Shown piece by piece: positions 34,701 to 47,600 of a DNA stretch of 64,000 nucleotides. The position numbers were made by a program, and so were the translations under genes. The notes below the pieces were generated by a model. That model saw nothing but the letters and a program-made list of their open reading frames with translations, did not search any database and was not told the DNA's origin. Source of the DNA: Trifolium pratense (lineage: Eukaryota > Streptophyta > Magnoliopsida > Fabales > Fabaceae); contig NC_060060.1 of the NCBI RefSeq assembly GCF_020283565.1, forward strand, positions 32,240,001-32,304,000, given 5' to 3'. Numbering within the stretch: position 1 is the stretch's first letter; every line of letters starts with the position of its first letter.

Positions 34701-35963
34701 TTTCTGCCTGACCATCAATGTTAAATACTTTCAAAAGGTCCTTTGTGCGAGCATCCCTATAAAATGATGCATTCCAAGTTGTTATTCAAATTAATTCGAA
34801 GTCAATGCGAGTAGAATGAAACACAAACACTACAGTAGTAACAGCAATGAGTTGATGCAACAGAATGGAGATGCAATTATTAGCACATAAAAAACTGAAA
34901 CAATATAAGAGAACAGGAAGAAACATACTAACCAGAGTGAAAAGGATTGAGGGCTAGCACACCAGACGCGAGCTCTAATATGATCAGACAGAAAACACTT
35001 AACCTCTTGAGAAGATATACTGCAGACACCATTGACGGTGACCTGAGCTCTGAGGTCAATGAATGATCTCTCAACAAGTAAGGCTGCCATGTGCCTTTCT
35101 TCTGGAGAAAGGGAAAGAGATTTTTCAACTGATTCCCATGGCCAGATCTTAATAACACCACCGTCAGAACCTGACCAGAGATCGCCATAGCAACTTATGA
35201 CCATGGCAAGAACGGGACCTCTATGTGCCTGCCAAGAAAGACCTTCCTTAAAAGGGGTAGAAAATTGTTGATCCATTTTCCAAGACCTAATCTTGCCATC
35301 CTTATGGCCGCTCCAGATCAACCTATTACCATTGTCGACGGTGAGACATAATGTAGGAGAGGTATCATTAGATTCATAAAAAGGGGCGGCATCTTCGTCT
35401 CCCCTTCTAACCCTTCCACCAAGACCGCAGCCGTGTTCGTAGGCATTTTTAAACTCCCACACCCTAACACCACATTCCTGTCCAGACCACAACTGTGTTT
35501 CGGTACATGCAATGTTTCTGAGAAATTTACCAACCTGAGTCTCCCTCAAAGGATGAGGCCTTAACTCAAGGCATGTGGGTCTACCGGGATGAACGGCAGC
35601 TCTAATGGGAGCCTTAAAGACACCAGTACCGCCACCACTGCCAATAAATTCTTGAAGTGGCTGAAACTGTGACAAATCATCAGAAATTCCGCCACCACCT
35701 TCCATGTATTCATCGGCAGCAGAAGGATTTGAATGTGGGAAAAAGTCGTCATCAGAATCAGACTCCTCATAGAAAGACTCAATGATGTTGTTGGATATAC
35801 GGCTGTCGTCGAGACTGTGCTTGCGGACTTGATGGTGGCGTTTGTGAGTGGATGGGCCACGTAGCTGTTGGCTATAAGAATGGGCTTTCCGGTGAGGTGG
35901 AACGGAGCTCAAACCGGCCAACGACTCCTTCTCATCGTCTTCAATACGGTCATCTCCCATCAT
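28718..35963 (-). CDS. WD40-domain inositol-polyphosphate 5-phosphatase (FRA3/5PTase12-13 clade)
   Basis: The enzyme removes the 5-phosphate from inositol phosphates or phosphoinositides; Arabidopsis FRA3 of this clade is needed for fibre secondary walls and actin organisation. Exons: 35963-34933, 34756-33940, 32452-32328, 32174-32090, 31181-31016, 30913-30873, 30775-30508, 30281-30158, 30071-29711 and 28996-28718. All phases agree, giving about 1,098 residues. An N-terminal WD40 part (about residues 100-540: [18 protein letters not shown] and [15 protein letters not shown] repeats) precedes the phosphatase domain. The domain has GTWNVGQ and [20 protein letters not shown] (metal/catalytic), [10 protein letters not shown] and SDHKPV, all expected 5-phosphatase motifs intact. 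A C-terminal beta-rich part follows. The last coding triplets contain CAA|GTAAGC, a good donor, so the true end could lie in another exon. The clade is clear; the exact orthologue is not. Confidence 0.92.
30914..31015 (-). other. 102-nt stop-free intron (exitron candidate) in the 5-phosphatase gene
   Basis: Between exons ending at 31016 and starting at 30913 lies an intron with donor GTATGG and acceptor TTACAG. It is exactly 102 nt (34 codons) and has no stop in the frame of the flanking exons. Retention would insert a strongly hydrophobic segment containing [19 protein letters not shown] inside the catalytic domain. The spliced form restores AAAGVST, which suits the family, so splicing is the expected main form. 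Confidence 0.65.
31530..31735. repeat. Dispersed repeat with ACTGGTTGAACCAGT palindrome
   Basis: In the intron between exons 4 and 5 of the 5-phosphatase gene, a stretch rich in 'accggt/aaccagtt' motifs contains an ACTGGTTGAACCAGT palindrome and GGACCGGTCAG. It resembles a degenerate transposon of unknown family. No ends were fixed. Confidence 0.35.
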
Positions 35964-35980
35964 GATAGTTTTCTTCGGTA

Positions 35981-36013
<33 letters not shown>

Positions 36014-36130
36014 GTGTTTATTGAAAAAAATAGAGAAAGAGAAACTGAAAAATAGAATTAGCATTAGCAGAAAGAAAGATGAATGAAGAAAGAATGAATG
36101 ATGGAAAGAAAGGGTCTATCAACAGAGACC
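35964..36130 (-). promoter_or_regulatory. 5-phosphatase 5'UTR with (AAT)n repeat
   Basis: A run of 11 ATT units (35981-36013; AAT on the sense strand) lies about 18 bases upstream of the ATG at 35963, followed by GA-rich leader sequence typical of plant 5'UTRs. Length variation here would change the leader. A CT/TTC tract at about 36183-36202 lies further upstream. Confidence 0.5.
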
Positions 36131-36690
36131 GGGAAGTAAGGCGTGGCATACTGCAACCTTACGGACAGGATTAGTTTCCTTTTTCTTCTTCTTCTTCTTC
36201 TTATTTTTATGTATTATTATTACAAATAATTATTATTTCAAACTTTGTGGGTAACCGTTTATTTCGGATCCTTCTTCTCAGTTTACCACTCACCTTACTT
36301 TGAGATCTTCTCACCTTATTTATTTATGTGATGAATTGAATTTGTGAAAAATCCTTTGCTGTATCCACCCACTCACCCACTCACTCACTCACTCACTGTT
36401 TTCACTGTGTCTTGCTACTGCCACAATTAGCGCCAAAACTGCAAGCACAATCCCGCCGTGTTTGTTTGTCCTGCCTTTTTTAATTGCTTCTTAAAAGGGT
36501 AAGAAGAAGGGTCAACATTTTGTTTAAAAAAAAACAGATTCTAAAATAAAATAAAACAAATTGTCAAAAATAAAAAAACTAAAATCACCAAACAATTTTA
36601 ACTTAAGTTCAAAGTAACTTTCATGATAAAAAAAGTTGGACTAATTAAACACTACTTTCCCATGCTTCTTTTATTTTTTAAAGTAAAAAA
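36131..36690. promoter_or_regulatory. Upstream region of the 5-phosphatase gene
   Basis: Contains TTC-rich sequence near 36183-36202 and a run of CACT units (about 36366-36397). It is the probable promoter of the minus-strand 5-phosphatase gene. I see no gene in it. Confidence 0.35.
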
Positions 36691-36699
36691 AAATACTCT

Positions 36700-37240
36700 A
36701 TTTTTGAGGAGATCTTTTATCGGCCTATTGATTCTATTCGTGACATTCTTGATTTGGTTCGAGTCATTGATATGGGCGATCATCTGCACCTAAGAGGAGG
36801 GTCGATACATTTTGAGACTGTCTCCGTTGACTAGAAGAAACCATAAGGAGGTTGCATTAAACTTAATTGTGACGAAGCTTATAAGAAGTCATTGGACCTT
36901 GTAGGTAATATGGGGGGCCTTATTTGAGACTTTGACGATCAATGGCTAGCAGGTTATGCTCGAAAGATCGGAACATGTGATGCTCTTCAAGCTGAAATGT
37001 GGAGAATGCATGAGAGATTAAAGATAGCTAGACGCCATAGTTTTCGCATCTTTTTGTGGAAAGTGACTCCCAATTTCTAGTGGACATGGTTACAAATAAT
37101 TGTAAGACTAATGGGGCTACTCTTGATTAGTTAGCTTCATTCATATAGTCTAACAAAGAATTTATTTCAAAGTCTTATTCCTAGAAATGTTCGTTTAATT
37201 TCGTAGTTTTTGTCTTTGAACTTTGCCCTCTTTTTGTATA
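36700..37240 (+). pseudogene. LINE RNase H-domain remnant
   Basis: The plus strand encodes decayed RNase H sequence of a plant non-LTR element: GGCIKLNCDEAYKKS (about 36848), then GNMGGLI and DFDDQWLAGYARKIGTCDALQ, then AEMWRMHERLKIAR (about 36990). Several stops interrupt it. It ends in a T-rich zone and an A run near 37240. Confidence 0.8.
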
Positions 37241-37536
37241 AAAAAAATCAATAACTCAAATATGGAAAATTAATAAACCATTACTATTTATATTTAGCCA
37301 AAATAGTTATATGTCTATGACATATAGATCAAACAATTGGCCTAATGATTCATCAAAATTAAAAATTTGCCTAATGAGTCATCAAACATTTCTTAATAAT
37401 AACAAAGTACAAACAATTCGGTGAATCACAATGATATTTCCTAAGTACATGCATATTTTTTTTTGTCAAGTAGACTGATGACTAGAAATCTCATTCTTAA
37501 AATGGATATGTGGGAGTTCGGAATTCAAACCATAGT

Positions 37537-37540
<4 letters not shown>

Positions 37541-37607
<67 letters not shown>
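37541..37607. repeat. (AT)n microsatellite
   Basis: About 33 AT units in a row, in the intergenic DNA between the 5-phosphatase and oxidoreductase genes. The surrounding 37241-38362 is AT-rich with no supported gene and should contain the promoter of the oxidoreductase gene. Confidence 0.97.
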
Positions 37608-37610
<3 letters not shown>

Positions 37611-38362
37611 CAATATTCCTATCAATCGAGCTAACCTTTGTTTATGGGTAATGTAAGATGAAATGATAATTGTCGCACATTTTATAAGAAGGTTTAACAC
37701 ACTTAGTTTAAATAACGTAATATAAATATGTTTTACTCATACACGAATTTATATTTCATTATTTTATCACAACACAAATATCAATGTATTAGCTAATATA
37801 ATAATAATTTTTTATTATTTTTTTAACAGATAAATTATTTAGAGTCATGATACAAAAAGGCTAATTTTACATTAAAAATAACATTTTTTTTATATTATAT
37901 AAAATATTGACTACACAATTTTTGATAAAATTTGACTATATTGAGTTTGCTTAACTAGTTAGCAATTTTCATTATTATTTAATTGTTAAAACATTATTCT
38001 ATCATATTAGAGTGGATTTTATATTTAGTGAATATAAACTAACACAAATGTTATTTAAACACAATTTTCAAACAAAAATACAACAAAGTTACGGGGTTTT
38101 TACTTTTTTTTTAATATTATTTGCTTGTATTGGTATCCGTGTTATGAGTAAAAAAGTTGATGATGTTGTATTTTTGTGTGGTCTACTTGATGTCAAAATA
38201 AGAAACTCATACACTAAATGGTTTCATGATTGTGAGAGGATATTGTAACAAAGGAAATTGGGTAGTGACGTGGCTAAACTGAAGACAGGAGTTTACAACT
38301 TGAAAAGAAGAAATAACAACAATACAATACAATACAAGATTGATGATTTGGTTTGGTGGTTC

Positions 38363-40910
38363 ATGTGCCCTGCCATGAATACGATGAGGGGTGTTGGCGT
38401 GTTTCCTTGTAATGTTGTGAGAGTGAGAAGACAGTGTTCAAGAATTCATCATCATTCTTCTTCTTTTCACAATAATAATAATGGGAGAACAATGAGGAAA
38501 TGCTTTGTGGTGCGAAACAGTAGCAGCAAATTAGATGATGGTGATGATGATGCAGAAGCAGATGTAATTGTGATTGGGAGTGGTATTGGTGGACTGAGTT
38601 GTGCAGCAATGTTAGCAAGATATGAACAAGATGTTGTCCTTTTGGAAAGTCACGACGTTGCAGGAGGTGCTGCTCATTCTTTTGATGTCAAAGGCTATAA
38701 GTTTGATTCAGGTCCATCATTATTCTCTGGTTTGCAGTCAAGAGGTCCTCAGGCTAACCCTCTTGCTCAAGTTCTTGATGCATTGGGAGAGTCTGTTCCA
38801 TGCGCTACTTATGATTCATGGATGGTCTATGTACCTGAGGCTGATTTCTTGTCCCGCATTGGCCCTACTGAGTTTTTAAAGGACCTTCAAAACTATGCCG
38901 GTCCTGAAGCTGTTCGAGAATGGCAAAAGCTTTTAGTCAGTACTAGTACTTTTCCTTTCTCTCTTACTACCTCCTGCTAATTAGTCTAGGTATATAATGT
39001 AATAATATTGTTACCTATGTATCTATCTATATGTGCTTCCACAGGATGCTGTACTTCCCATGTCTACAGCTGCAATGGCTCTTCCCCCTCTATCTGTTCG
39101 AGGAGATTTCGGTGTTCTTTACACAGCTGCTGCTAGATATGCGCCTTCTCTTTTCAACACCTTTTTCCAAATGGGTCCTCAGGCTGCTCTTCGATCCACA
39201 CAGCTTCTCTCACCTTTCTCCCAAATACTTGACTCTTTGGAACTCAAACACCCTTTTATACGCAATTGGATTGATCTACTCTCTTTCTTGCTTGCTGGGG
39301 TCAAATCCGATAGTATACTCTCTGCAGAGATGGTACTATATATATATATATTTCACACATTTCAAATCATCATTACCATGATTAATTCTTGAGCAACCCT
39401 GTTCTTATGATCTAACCAGTAGCTTGTCAATTTAAATTTTTTTTATTATAAATGAGGATTATATTATTTATGACCATAATAACAAGTTTCTCTCTTCTCA
39501 TTTTTCATACAAATAGATTATTAACAGCATGCATAGCACATAAATCTCTAAAGGGATTTTTGTTAACTTAACAGACAGTAGAAGATTGATTGATCAATTT
39601 CATTTTTAAAAAAATCTCCTAAAAGTAGCAGTAAAATAGAATAAAAATTTAATGAAAGAGTGCTGGTTGAAGCATTAGGGAAACATTGTTGCTAATATTG
39701 CATTGACGACAAAACAATTGTTCCCACTTCCCCCAGGTTTACATGTTTGCAGAATGGTACAAACCAGGTGGCTGTCTTGAGTACCCCCTTGATGGAGCTG
39801 CAGGTATTGTTGATGCTCTCGTACGAGGACTAAAGAAATTTGGTGGACGGATTTATCTTCAAAGTCACGTGGAAAAGATTGTTGTCGAAAATGAAAGAGC
39901 CATTGGAGTGAAGCTGAGAAGTGGTCAAGTGAGTGCAGCAGTATATTAATTTTGAATATGAATATTGATGAGAAAATGTGAAAAGATGAATTTTATGTTC
40001 AAATTATGCATGCTGCAGTTTATACGTGCTAAGAAGGCTGTTGTGAGCAATGCATCAATGTGGGATACTTTAAAATTGCTACCTCAAGAAGTTATTTCAA
40101 AATCTTACTCAGATAGGATTAACACAACTCGTCAGTGTGAATCATTCATGCATCTCCATTTGGGATTTGATGCTGAGGTGAGGTTTTGGTGACTGCTTTT
40201 ATTTATTTACTTATATATTTCAGTTGGCATATGTTTGAAGTATTCAAGATTGAGTGAGCAGGGTATACGCAGTGATCTGGGAATTCATCATATAGTTGTA
40301 AATGATTGGGAAAGAGGAGTTGATGCAGATCAGAATGTTGTGTTGATATCAGTGCCTAGTGTACTTAGTCCTAATCTGGCACCTATTGGGAAACATGTGT
40401 TACATGCTTATCTACCAGGAACCGAACCATTTGAGTTGTGGGAAGGACTTGATCGTAGGAGTTCTGAATACAAAAATCTTAAAGATCAAAGATCAGAGGT
40501 GTGTATATGAAATTGAACGAATGAAGACGAAATTTGAGTTGTGTTTTTAATTATTAATGATTATTAATTAATTATTGCAAACAACAAATTTATAGATAAT
40601 GTGGAGAGCAGTGGAGAGAGCAGTGGGAACAGGTTTCAGCAGGGAAAAATGTGAAGTGAAATTAGTTGGAAGTCCACTCACACATCAAAGATTTCTTCGG
40701 AGGAACAGAGGAACATATGGACCAGCTATGCAAGCTGGTAAAGATACCTTTCCCGGACATTCAACCCCAATCCCACACCTTTATTGTTGTGGTGACTCCA
40801 CTTTTCCTGGCATTGGAGTCCCTGCTGTTGCTGCCAGTGGCGCAATTGTAGCTAATTCACTAGTTTCAGTGTCTCAGCATTCCCAGCTGCTCGATGCAAT
40901 TGGAATTTGA
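38363..40910 (+). CDS. Chloroplast-type FAD oxidoreductase, carotenoid-isomerase-like
   Basis: Six exons join in phase 0 throughout: 38363-38935, 39045-39332, 39737-39928, 40019-40177, 40262-40498 and 40596-40910 (stop TGA), giving 587 residues. A Ser/Arg/Asn-rich N-terminus of about 60 residues looks like a plastid transit peptide. Residues 68-105 form the FAD-binding Rossmann motif (VIVIGSGIGGLSCAAMLA, ending VVLLES). The C-terminus has CCGDSTFPGIGVPAVAASG, the second FAD-contact motif of phytoene-desaturase/CRTISO-type enzymes. It resembles the Arabidopsis At1g57770 group of 'prolycopene isomerase-like' proteins more than CRTISO itself; its substrate is not established by the sequence. The start could also be the in-frame ATG at 38375. 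An open frame further upstream (to 38258) has no ATG. Its 3' end converges on the helicase gene. Confidence 0.9.
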
Positions 40911-41604
40911 AATAATTCTACAGATTTTATCTACCAAGCAGTAGCCTTACCAAACTCAATTTTATATACTTTTCACTTCATTTTAGACTTATCACCATAC
41001 CACATGTCAATTTCTTTTCTTTTCTAAAACATCATATTTTGTAATAAAAATATATATTGTGCTTAAATAAACTTTCAAAATATTTCTAAGTTAGCATATA
41101 TACATGGAGTTTTCTAAGGTTGACCACTTTTCCCACCATGAATCATATGATTTTTTTAAATAAAGATTAACCAAACAATAAGGAGTTTGCTAACACAATC
41201 CGTCCATTATAATGACCAAACCCACTATAGATTTGATTTCCGATCAAGCCAGTATGACTGATCAATCTGATCCAATTTTAATGGATGGTTTTCACAAAAA
41301 CAACCTATCACATTGCACTAATATGTCACATTACAACTGCTTAAAGTTTCTGCACAAATATCTACATGGACTAAAACTAAATGTCTGTATAAAACTGTTA
41401 TATGTTTGTTTTTTGTGTTGAATAAACTATTATATAGTTGTCGCATAGTAATTAAATTATTAATATTATAATATAGTTAGTTTATATATTTATCATCAGT
41501 TATAGGGTTTTACAAGATACTAAACAGATCTTCACCCATGCTTCACCTAGCAAAAACTTGTTCAGAGCAGATACAGCTTTCTTCCACGTGACTCTGACAC
41601 ACAA
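40911..41604. other. Convergent intergenic spacer
   Basis: This 694-bp AT-rich spacer separates the stop of the oxidoreductase gene (+) from the stop of the helicase gene (-). AATAAA-like signals occur on the plus strand near 41041 and 41066. No other gene is supported; a 69-codon frame at 41212-41421 has no recognisable content. Confidence 0.5.
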
Positions 41605-44600
41605 TCATTTAGGCACACTGCCTTCTTCTAAAAGCAGATTGATGATAGACTTGATGATCTCATCATTTAGAACGATCACATTCTGAAAGTAAACAAAATA
41701 ATGGTATTGTTACTACAACAAAACAAACAGCATTATGTTACCATACTGCACATGTGACAGAAGAATATAATCTTGAAGTTAATTCAACCGAAACAATAAT
41801 AAGATTAAGGTAGACTTTGATGCATCCAACAACATGGATAAGAGAAACAGTGTGGGCAATGGGAAGGCTTCAAGACAATTCAAAATATCATTAGAAATGG
41901 AATGTAGCTATAAAATGGTACCTCCGGTTTCCTAATAAGCTCCTTTAGAATGGAATGTAGAGTCAATCGTAGCTCCTTGAACAACACAGCTATTTGGGCG
42001 GGTGCATTCAATTTTAACCATCCATCGATGATGACCAGTCCAGTCTATTGCGTAAAGGAAAGAAAGTTAAAAACAAACGAGAATTGCACTCTTGAAAGAG
42101 CAGCATGGTGGACCAGCAATATATAAAAGATACTTTTTCCTGTTTATTTTTAGGAAGACTATGGGCCCGCTTGGATTTGGCTTATTTTTTAGCTTATGAA
42201 AATAGCTTATACAAATAAATAAAGTTTTATGTTAATTCATAAGTTTTCACTAACAAAAATTGTATCTTTATAAGCTGTTTTATCATAAACTACCTTAAAA
42301 AACTTATAATAATACATAAAAGCTTATTTATTTGCATAAGTTATTTCGCATAAGCTCAAAACTAAGTCAATCCAAACGGGCCCTATATAAATTTAGAAAA
42401 CTAAAGTTCAAAATAATAACAAAACTGATATAATAATGTAGTTCCTGGTGGACCACCAATTGAGGTATAAGGGGTCCATCTTAGCATTGCCATAAGCATC
42501 ATTTATTAGGAATAGAGTAACAGAACATGTACCTGATGCTGAACATTGATTGACCCTCCAAAGAGCAAAATTGAGTATGGAGAAATGACTGAAGTATCTC
42601 GTAGAAATACTTTGTTCGTTTCAACCTGACAATTTTAACTTTACGTCACTGACAGGTAATCGGATTGATTATAAATGTAACAAGATTGACACATATATTT
42701 TATATGTTGTTTGAGGGGGAGTTTTGGAATTAGTGTAAATAGGGTAATGATGCAATTCCAGTAATTAGGGGAAAAAATAAATCCTTGTATTTATGTCTCT
42801 TTATACATTCTCTTGCGTGTAATTGATATATGCAATTGAGACAGAAATTCACTTTCACAACATATCAAATTTGAGATTATAAGAAAAGTTACCCATGCAC
42901 ATAAATTTCTCTAGAAGGAACATCCAAAGTAGTTAAGGGTTTATTTTCAATAATTTTAGAATTGTAAATACATACTGTTGTGTGTTATAGACAAAAGGCG
43001 TGCAAAAAAAACACCGAAAAATCAATTAAAGAAACCACTACCAACTTTCGTGAATAGCAGACAAACCAAACCGAAATTATACTAGGCAAATCCTTACAAG
43101 CAGCTAAAGCCTAACCTAGAAGATGCCAATCCTTCAAACCAAACCTAAAATGATATTGGGCTAGGGTTAACCGCAGCTGAAGGTCCAACTAGAAGGTGCA
43201 ATATCTTAAAAGCAAACTAAAACAATACTGGATCAGTGCTAACTATACCAGAGCTAGCCTAACGAAAAATTAAACCTGATGGTAATGTCGAAGACATCAC
43301 GCCTTTGAACCAAATCAGAACGATAGCACCAAATAAGCACCAGGCTGAGGTTTAGAAAACCGAGCAGCAACAGAAACACCAAAAATAGAGAGGCACAAAC
43401 AGTAACACGCTGATCAGGAGGCAGCAGAACCACACTGATCGAGTGGATGAATTAGATAAACGACCCCCAAATGAACCGAGGAAGCACTAGCAAGTTGAAT
43501 GGCACCACGGTATTGCAAACGGAGCTTCGGAGGGTGGTGCGTGCATTGAACGCACTGAAAATAATTCTTGCAAGTGGTGGTATCAGTTGCTGGAAAATTC
43601 TTTGGCAGCGGCGGACAATGACTGATGGCATTGGAGGAGGCATGAAACACGCCGGGAAAAAAGGATGACCGGTTGAAATAACAAAAAAAGGAAGAGGGTT
43701 CAATTGAGTAAATTTTAAATACAACTGTTACTACATTCACAAACTTTCAAAAATTCGGGAAGAGAATTAGTGACAAGACAAGTAACGGAGGATAGAACCA
43801 AGCTCTAAATATCATGATGAAATTATGAGTTTTAGACAAAAGGAGGAAAGAAAACATAAGAACATTGAATATAATAGTTAATAACTTGATAAAAAAAAAT
43901 CTAAATTAAATATACTTGATATAAAAGGGTGAACACTAATCCGTATTTATACTTAATAACTAGATACAAAAGACTAAACGCTAAATCCCTATTTATAAGG
44001 ATACATAGACTCAATCCTAAATAAATAGAGAAATTAGGTCTCTCTAACATAATAAGAAATAAACTAAGATTATAAACAATGGTTAAGTTTCCTATTTATA
44101 TGGTTATAAACAAATCCTAAGAAATAAACTAAGATTCTCTAATATAATATCTAACATTTTATAAGATATTTTCTTATAATATCATGACTTAATTGCATAT
44201 CTGGTCCCTTGTGTTTACTTTAGGTTTCAATTTGGTCCCTTACATTTAAAAAGTTTCAAGTTGGTCCCTTACGTTACAGTAAGTTAGTCCTTTTAGTCCA
44301 ATTTCTATTTAAATCGTCCACGTGGCTAATAAAGTTGCATACATGGACAACTTAGGAGGGTGCCACGTGGAAGTTTTAAACGAAATTAACTCAAGATTTG
44401 ACGGAAAGGACGAACTTATGTTGACATCAATAACGTAAGGGACCAACTTGGAACTTTTTAAACACAGAGGACCAACTTGAAACCTAAAATAAACGTATGG
44501 GACCAAATATGCAATTAAGCTTAATACCATATACATATTATCACATGACATTGATTTCAAAGCAACAAATAAATGAACAAACCTAAAGAGATAATACATT

Positions 44601-47600
44601 TCTAAATTATGAGAAGAAATATTTTAAGCTAAAAAGGAAACTTAACAAAGTTCTGCAAAAACTTCACAAACCTTTTCAAGGAAGACAAGAAACGGGTACT
44701 TGAATACATTTGTGTTACTGTTGATAGAAGATGGGTGGAGATGAACTTCTCTTCTTCCATCAAACCAGACTGTACGGCTGGAATTCGCAGAGCTAGGAGA
44801 CCGCTTAAGGCTGCTGAGAGCTGCCGCAACAATACCTTGTTCACCAGCTGCTACATTGGGGTATAAACCTGCACATAGTATAGCCTGCAAGGGTACACTT
44901 AGAGATCTTTGCTTGAAAGAATATCTGATGGTTATATTTGCTTATCATTACTTCAATATCACTACTAACTTCTGTATATGATAGGTCAGGAAATAAGAGG
45001 GTCTACAGAATGAGTGGCCTAGCACAAGGACTGACCCTTGTCTCAGAAAATAATATAAATGATGTAACACATAAGTGATGCCCAACAAGCATTTCCCATA
45101 AAGGACAAATGGATTACTCTTTCAAATGATATGTAGTAAGAACTACTATTAGTATTCTAGATATGGAAGACAGATTGCATAAAAAATAGTTTCAGGGACA
45201 AACAAAGTGAAATCCAAACAAAGATATAAATATTCAGATTATCATGGAAAGACCCAATAACAATTGGATAATGTAACAAGCCTTTCACTTAAGCGGTAAA
45301 ATGATTACTTATATCAATCCCTCAATTTAATTGTTACTTTCCTTTCAATGCATGCTGCAAACTAATAACAATTAAAGCTGAGATTTAAATTAGGGATATT
45401 TGGAATGGTAAAAAAGGAAATATACTTCCAATCTCAAGGGACAAAGTGACAAATAATCTCTGATATATGTTGTAAATATTAGACTGTAAATAGTAACATT
45501 TGTAGTTATTTTACATTAGAGCTTTGGTGAAAAAGAAGCAAGCATTGCCTAAAAGTTACAACTAAATATATCCAAACCATACCTTCAGAATTGACGAGTG
45601 ATGTGCATGCATATTAAATGGTTGTGATGCGTCAGAAAGCCACCTGTCAAGAATCCCTATCTTTTTTCCATCCATCTGAAGTGGTCGTCCAGATTATAAA
45701 TCAGAGAAAATTACAAACAAAGCATTCTCACTTATAGTCTTATCAAAATTTTGACAACACTTAACGTAGAAGACATGTATAGGAATATTTGTATTAATGT
45801 AAACACTCTAATACAACTTTCTAAGTACTGTCGACAGTAAATATATTTTGTATTTAATATTTGTTATTTATTACATTGTTATTCTTTCCGTTCATCAGGC
45901 CTTCATAGTTTCCTTAGATAGCCTAGGCTGAATCACGTTTCTATTTGCTTTCTTGCATATATACTAGTAAATACAATGTGAATGATGAGTGGAAAATGTT
46001 CACATTTATGTTGGTACCAGAGATCTTTGGTTCTTCACAATTTTTGTTTTTAGGGCTTTAGTAGATCTGAGCGTTGGACACTTGTATATCCAATCTCTGA
46101 TGTGAGAAGTAGAACTGCCAAACGTTTTGAATACCACTGACCGGTCGGCTGCCAAAGTGTTGCTGCCACACATGTTTCCACAAGCACAGATGCTTGCCGG
46201 CCTAGCCCATGACGTCCATGTGCTGGCATCAAGGCCTCCATTGTGCTTGTTGGCTTCTTCTTTCTGTTTTGGCCTCGTTGGCTTCTGGGTTTTACAACTT
46301 TGTTTGCGAGTTTGGAGGGGAGGGGAGCGGAAGTGAGGGCTTTTGGGGGAGGAAAGTAGAGGGAAATCTTTCTGTTTTTGTAGGGAATGGTAAACGAATT
46401 CTAACGGAAGGAAAACAAATGAAGAAAACAGAGTGATCAGCCACACTTGGTCGTGCCAAACTGTATTGAAGCAAGCTAAAACATTCAAACTAGACACAAG
46501 GAGACTGCTTCAAACCATAGAATGATCGATAAAGCGGACATGCAAGGAGAGAGTCACCGAAGACAATAAAACCTAGAGGTTGGTCCATATCAACTACTTC
46601 CTATAATTTACTCGTTCTTTAATGAATCATCAGCAAAAATTAACTACTATCCTATTTAATGATAGTATCTCTAAAATACACCGCATTTAATTTAACCTTT
46701 TGTATTTCCAATGAACTGGAGTATTACTTATGGAGGGTAACTTAGGCAATGAACTTAATTTTTTTTTATTGAGATTGCATGAACTAAATGTGATAAACTA
46801 TTTTTCTATATATGCGTGATTTGATCAATTTTTTCTTATATAATTCCGGCGGAGTATCATACAAGAAGGCACTTTTAGTATCTAGTTGGTGAAGAGGCTA
46901 ATGCTATCTCCATGGTTGTTAAACGCATGCTATAGATCGTGAGATCGTACGATTTTACGCGACAAACACAGTCCACCGTGCCGGAGCGGTCCAGAGATCG
47001 GAAGAAACGCCGGAGCGGTGGGATCGCCGAGGAAGAGCGTAAAATCGTGGGCACAGCGATCTTCCTCGTGTCGTTCCGATCAGTTCTGTCAAAGGCGCGA
47101 CCCATTTCGCACCGACCCGATCCGGTTGACTCGTTTCTGACCCGGGTCTAAAACCACCAGCCAACCCGAAAACGACCCGCTTCAACTCGGAAACTTCTCG
47201 TTTTGCAGCGAAATAGGAATACGCATTATTTCACATGGGGAATCGGTGGGTTTAATGCATTCCTCTCTCCCTAATTCACTCACCTGCTACCTAATCCAAT
47301 TAATTATTCATAATTATCATTCAATTCTATGCTATTTTCGTTAATTATTCATAATTCCATTAATTATTCATAGTTATTCATAATCATCATTTAAAAGTCT
47401 AAGCTATTTTTTTATTTTTTTTGGAAGTAGAGTTAAGCTATTTTAGTTATGTTAAAGATTAATGAAGTTTTTATATTTTGATTATGTTCAATATTAATAA
47501 ACTTTTTATGTTTATGAAAATTTGTGGGATCTTACGATCCTTGTTACGATCCTATGATTTACGATCTTTCTGTACCCCAACGATCTTTAGTGGGATCCCG

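Noticed and set aside
38012..38248. Extra 5' exon for the oxidoreductase gene
   Set aside because: No domain, no clear donor linking it in frame; the downstream ATG with transit-peptide-like residues is sufficient.
43414..43740. Overlapping open frames of about 100 codons
   Set aside because: No recognisable domain, no splice support, and they sit in a helicase intron among LTR-like DNA.
46875..47185. Arginine-rich open frames on both strands in a GC-rich patch
   Set aside because: They lie within a non-autonomous hAT element, overlap each other and resemble no known protein.
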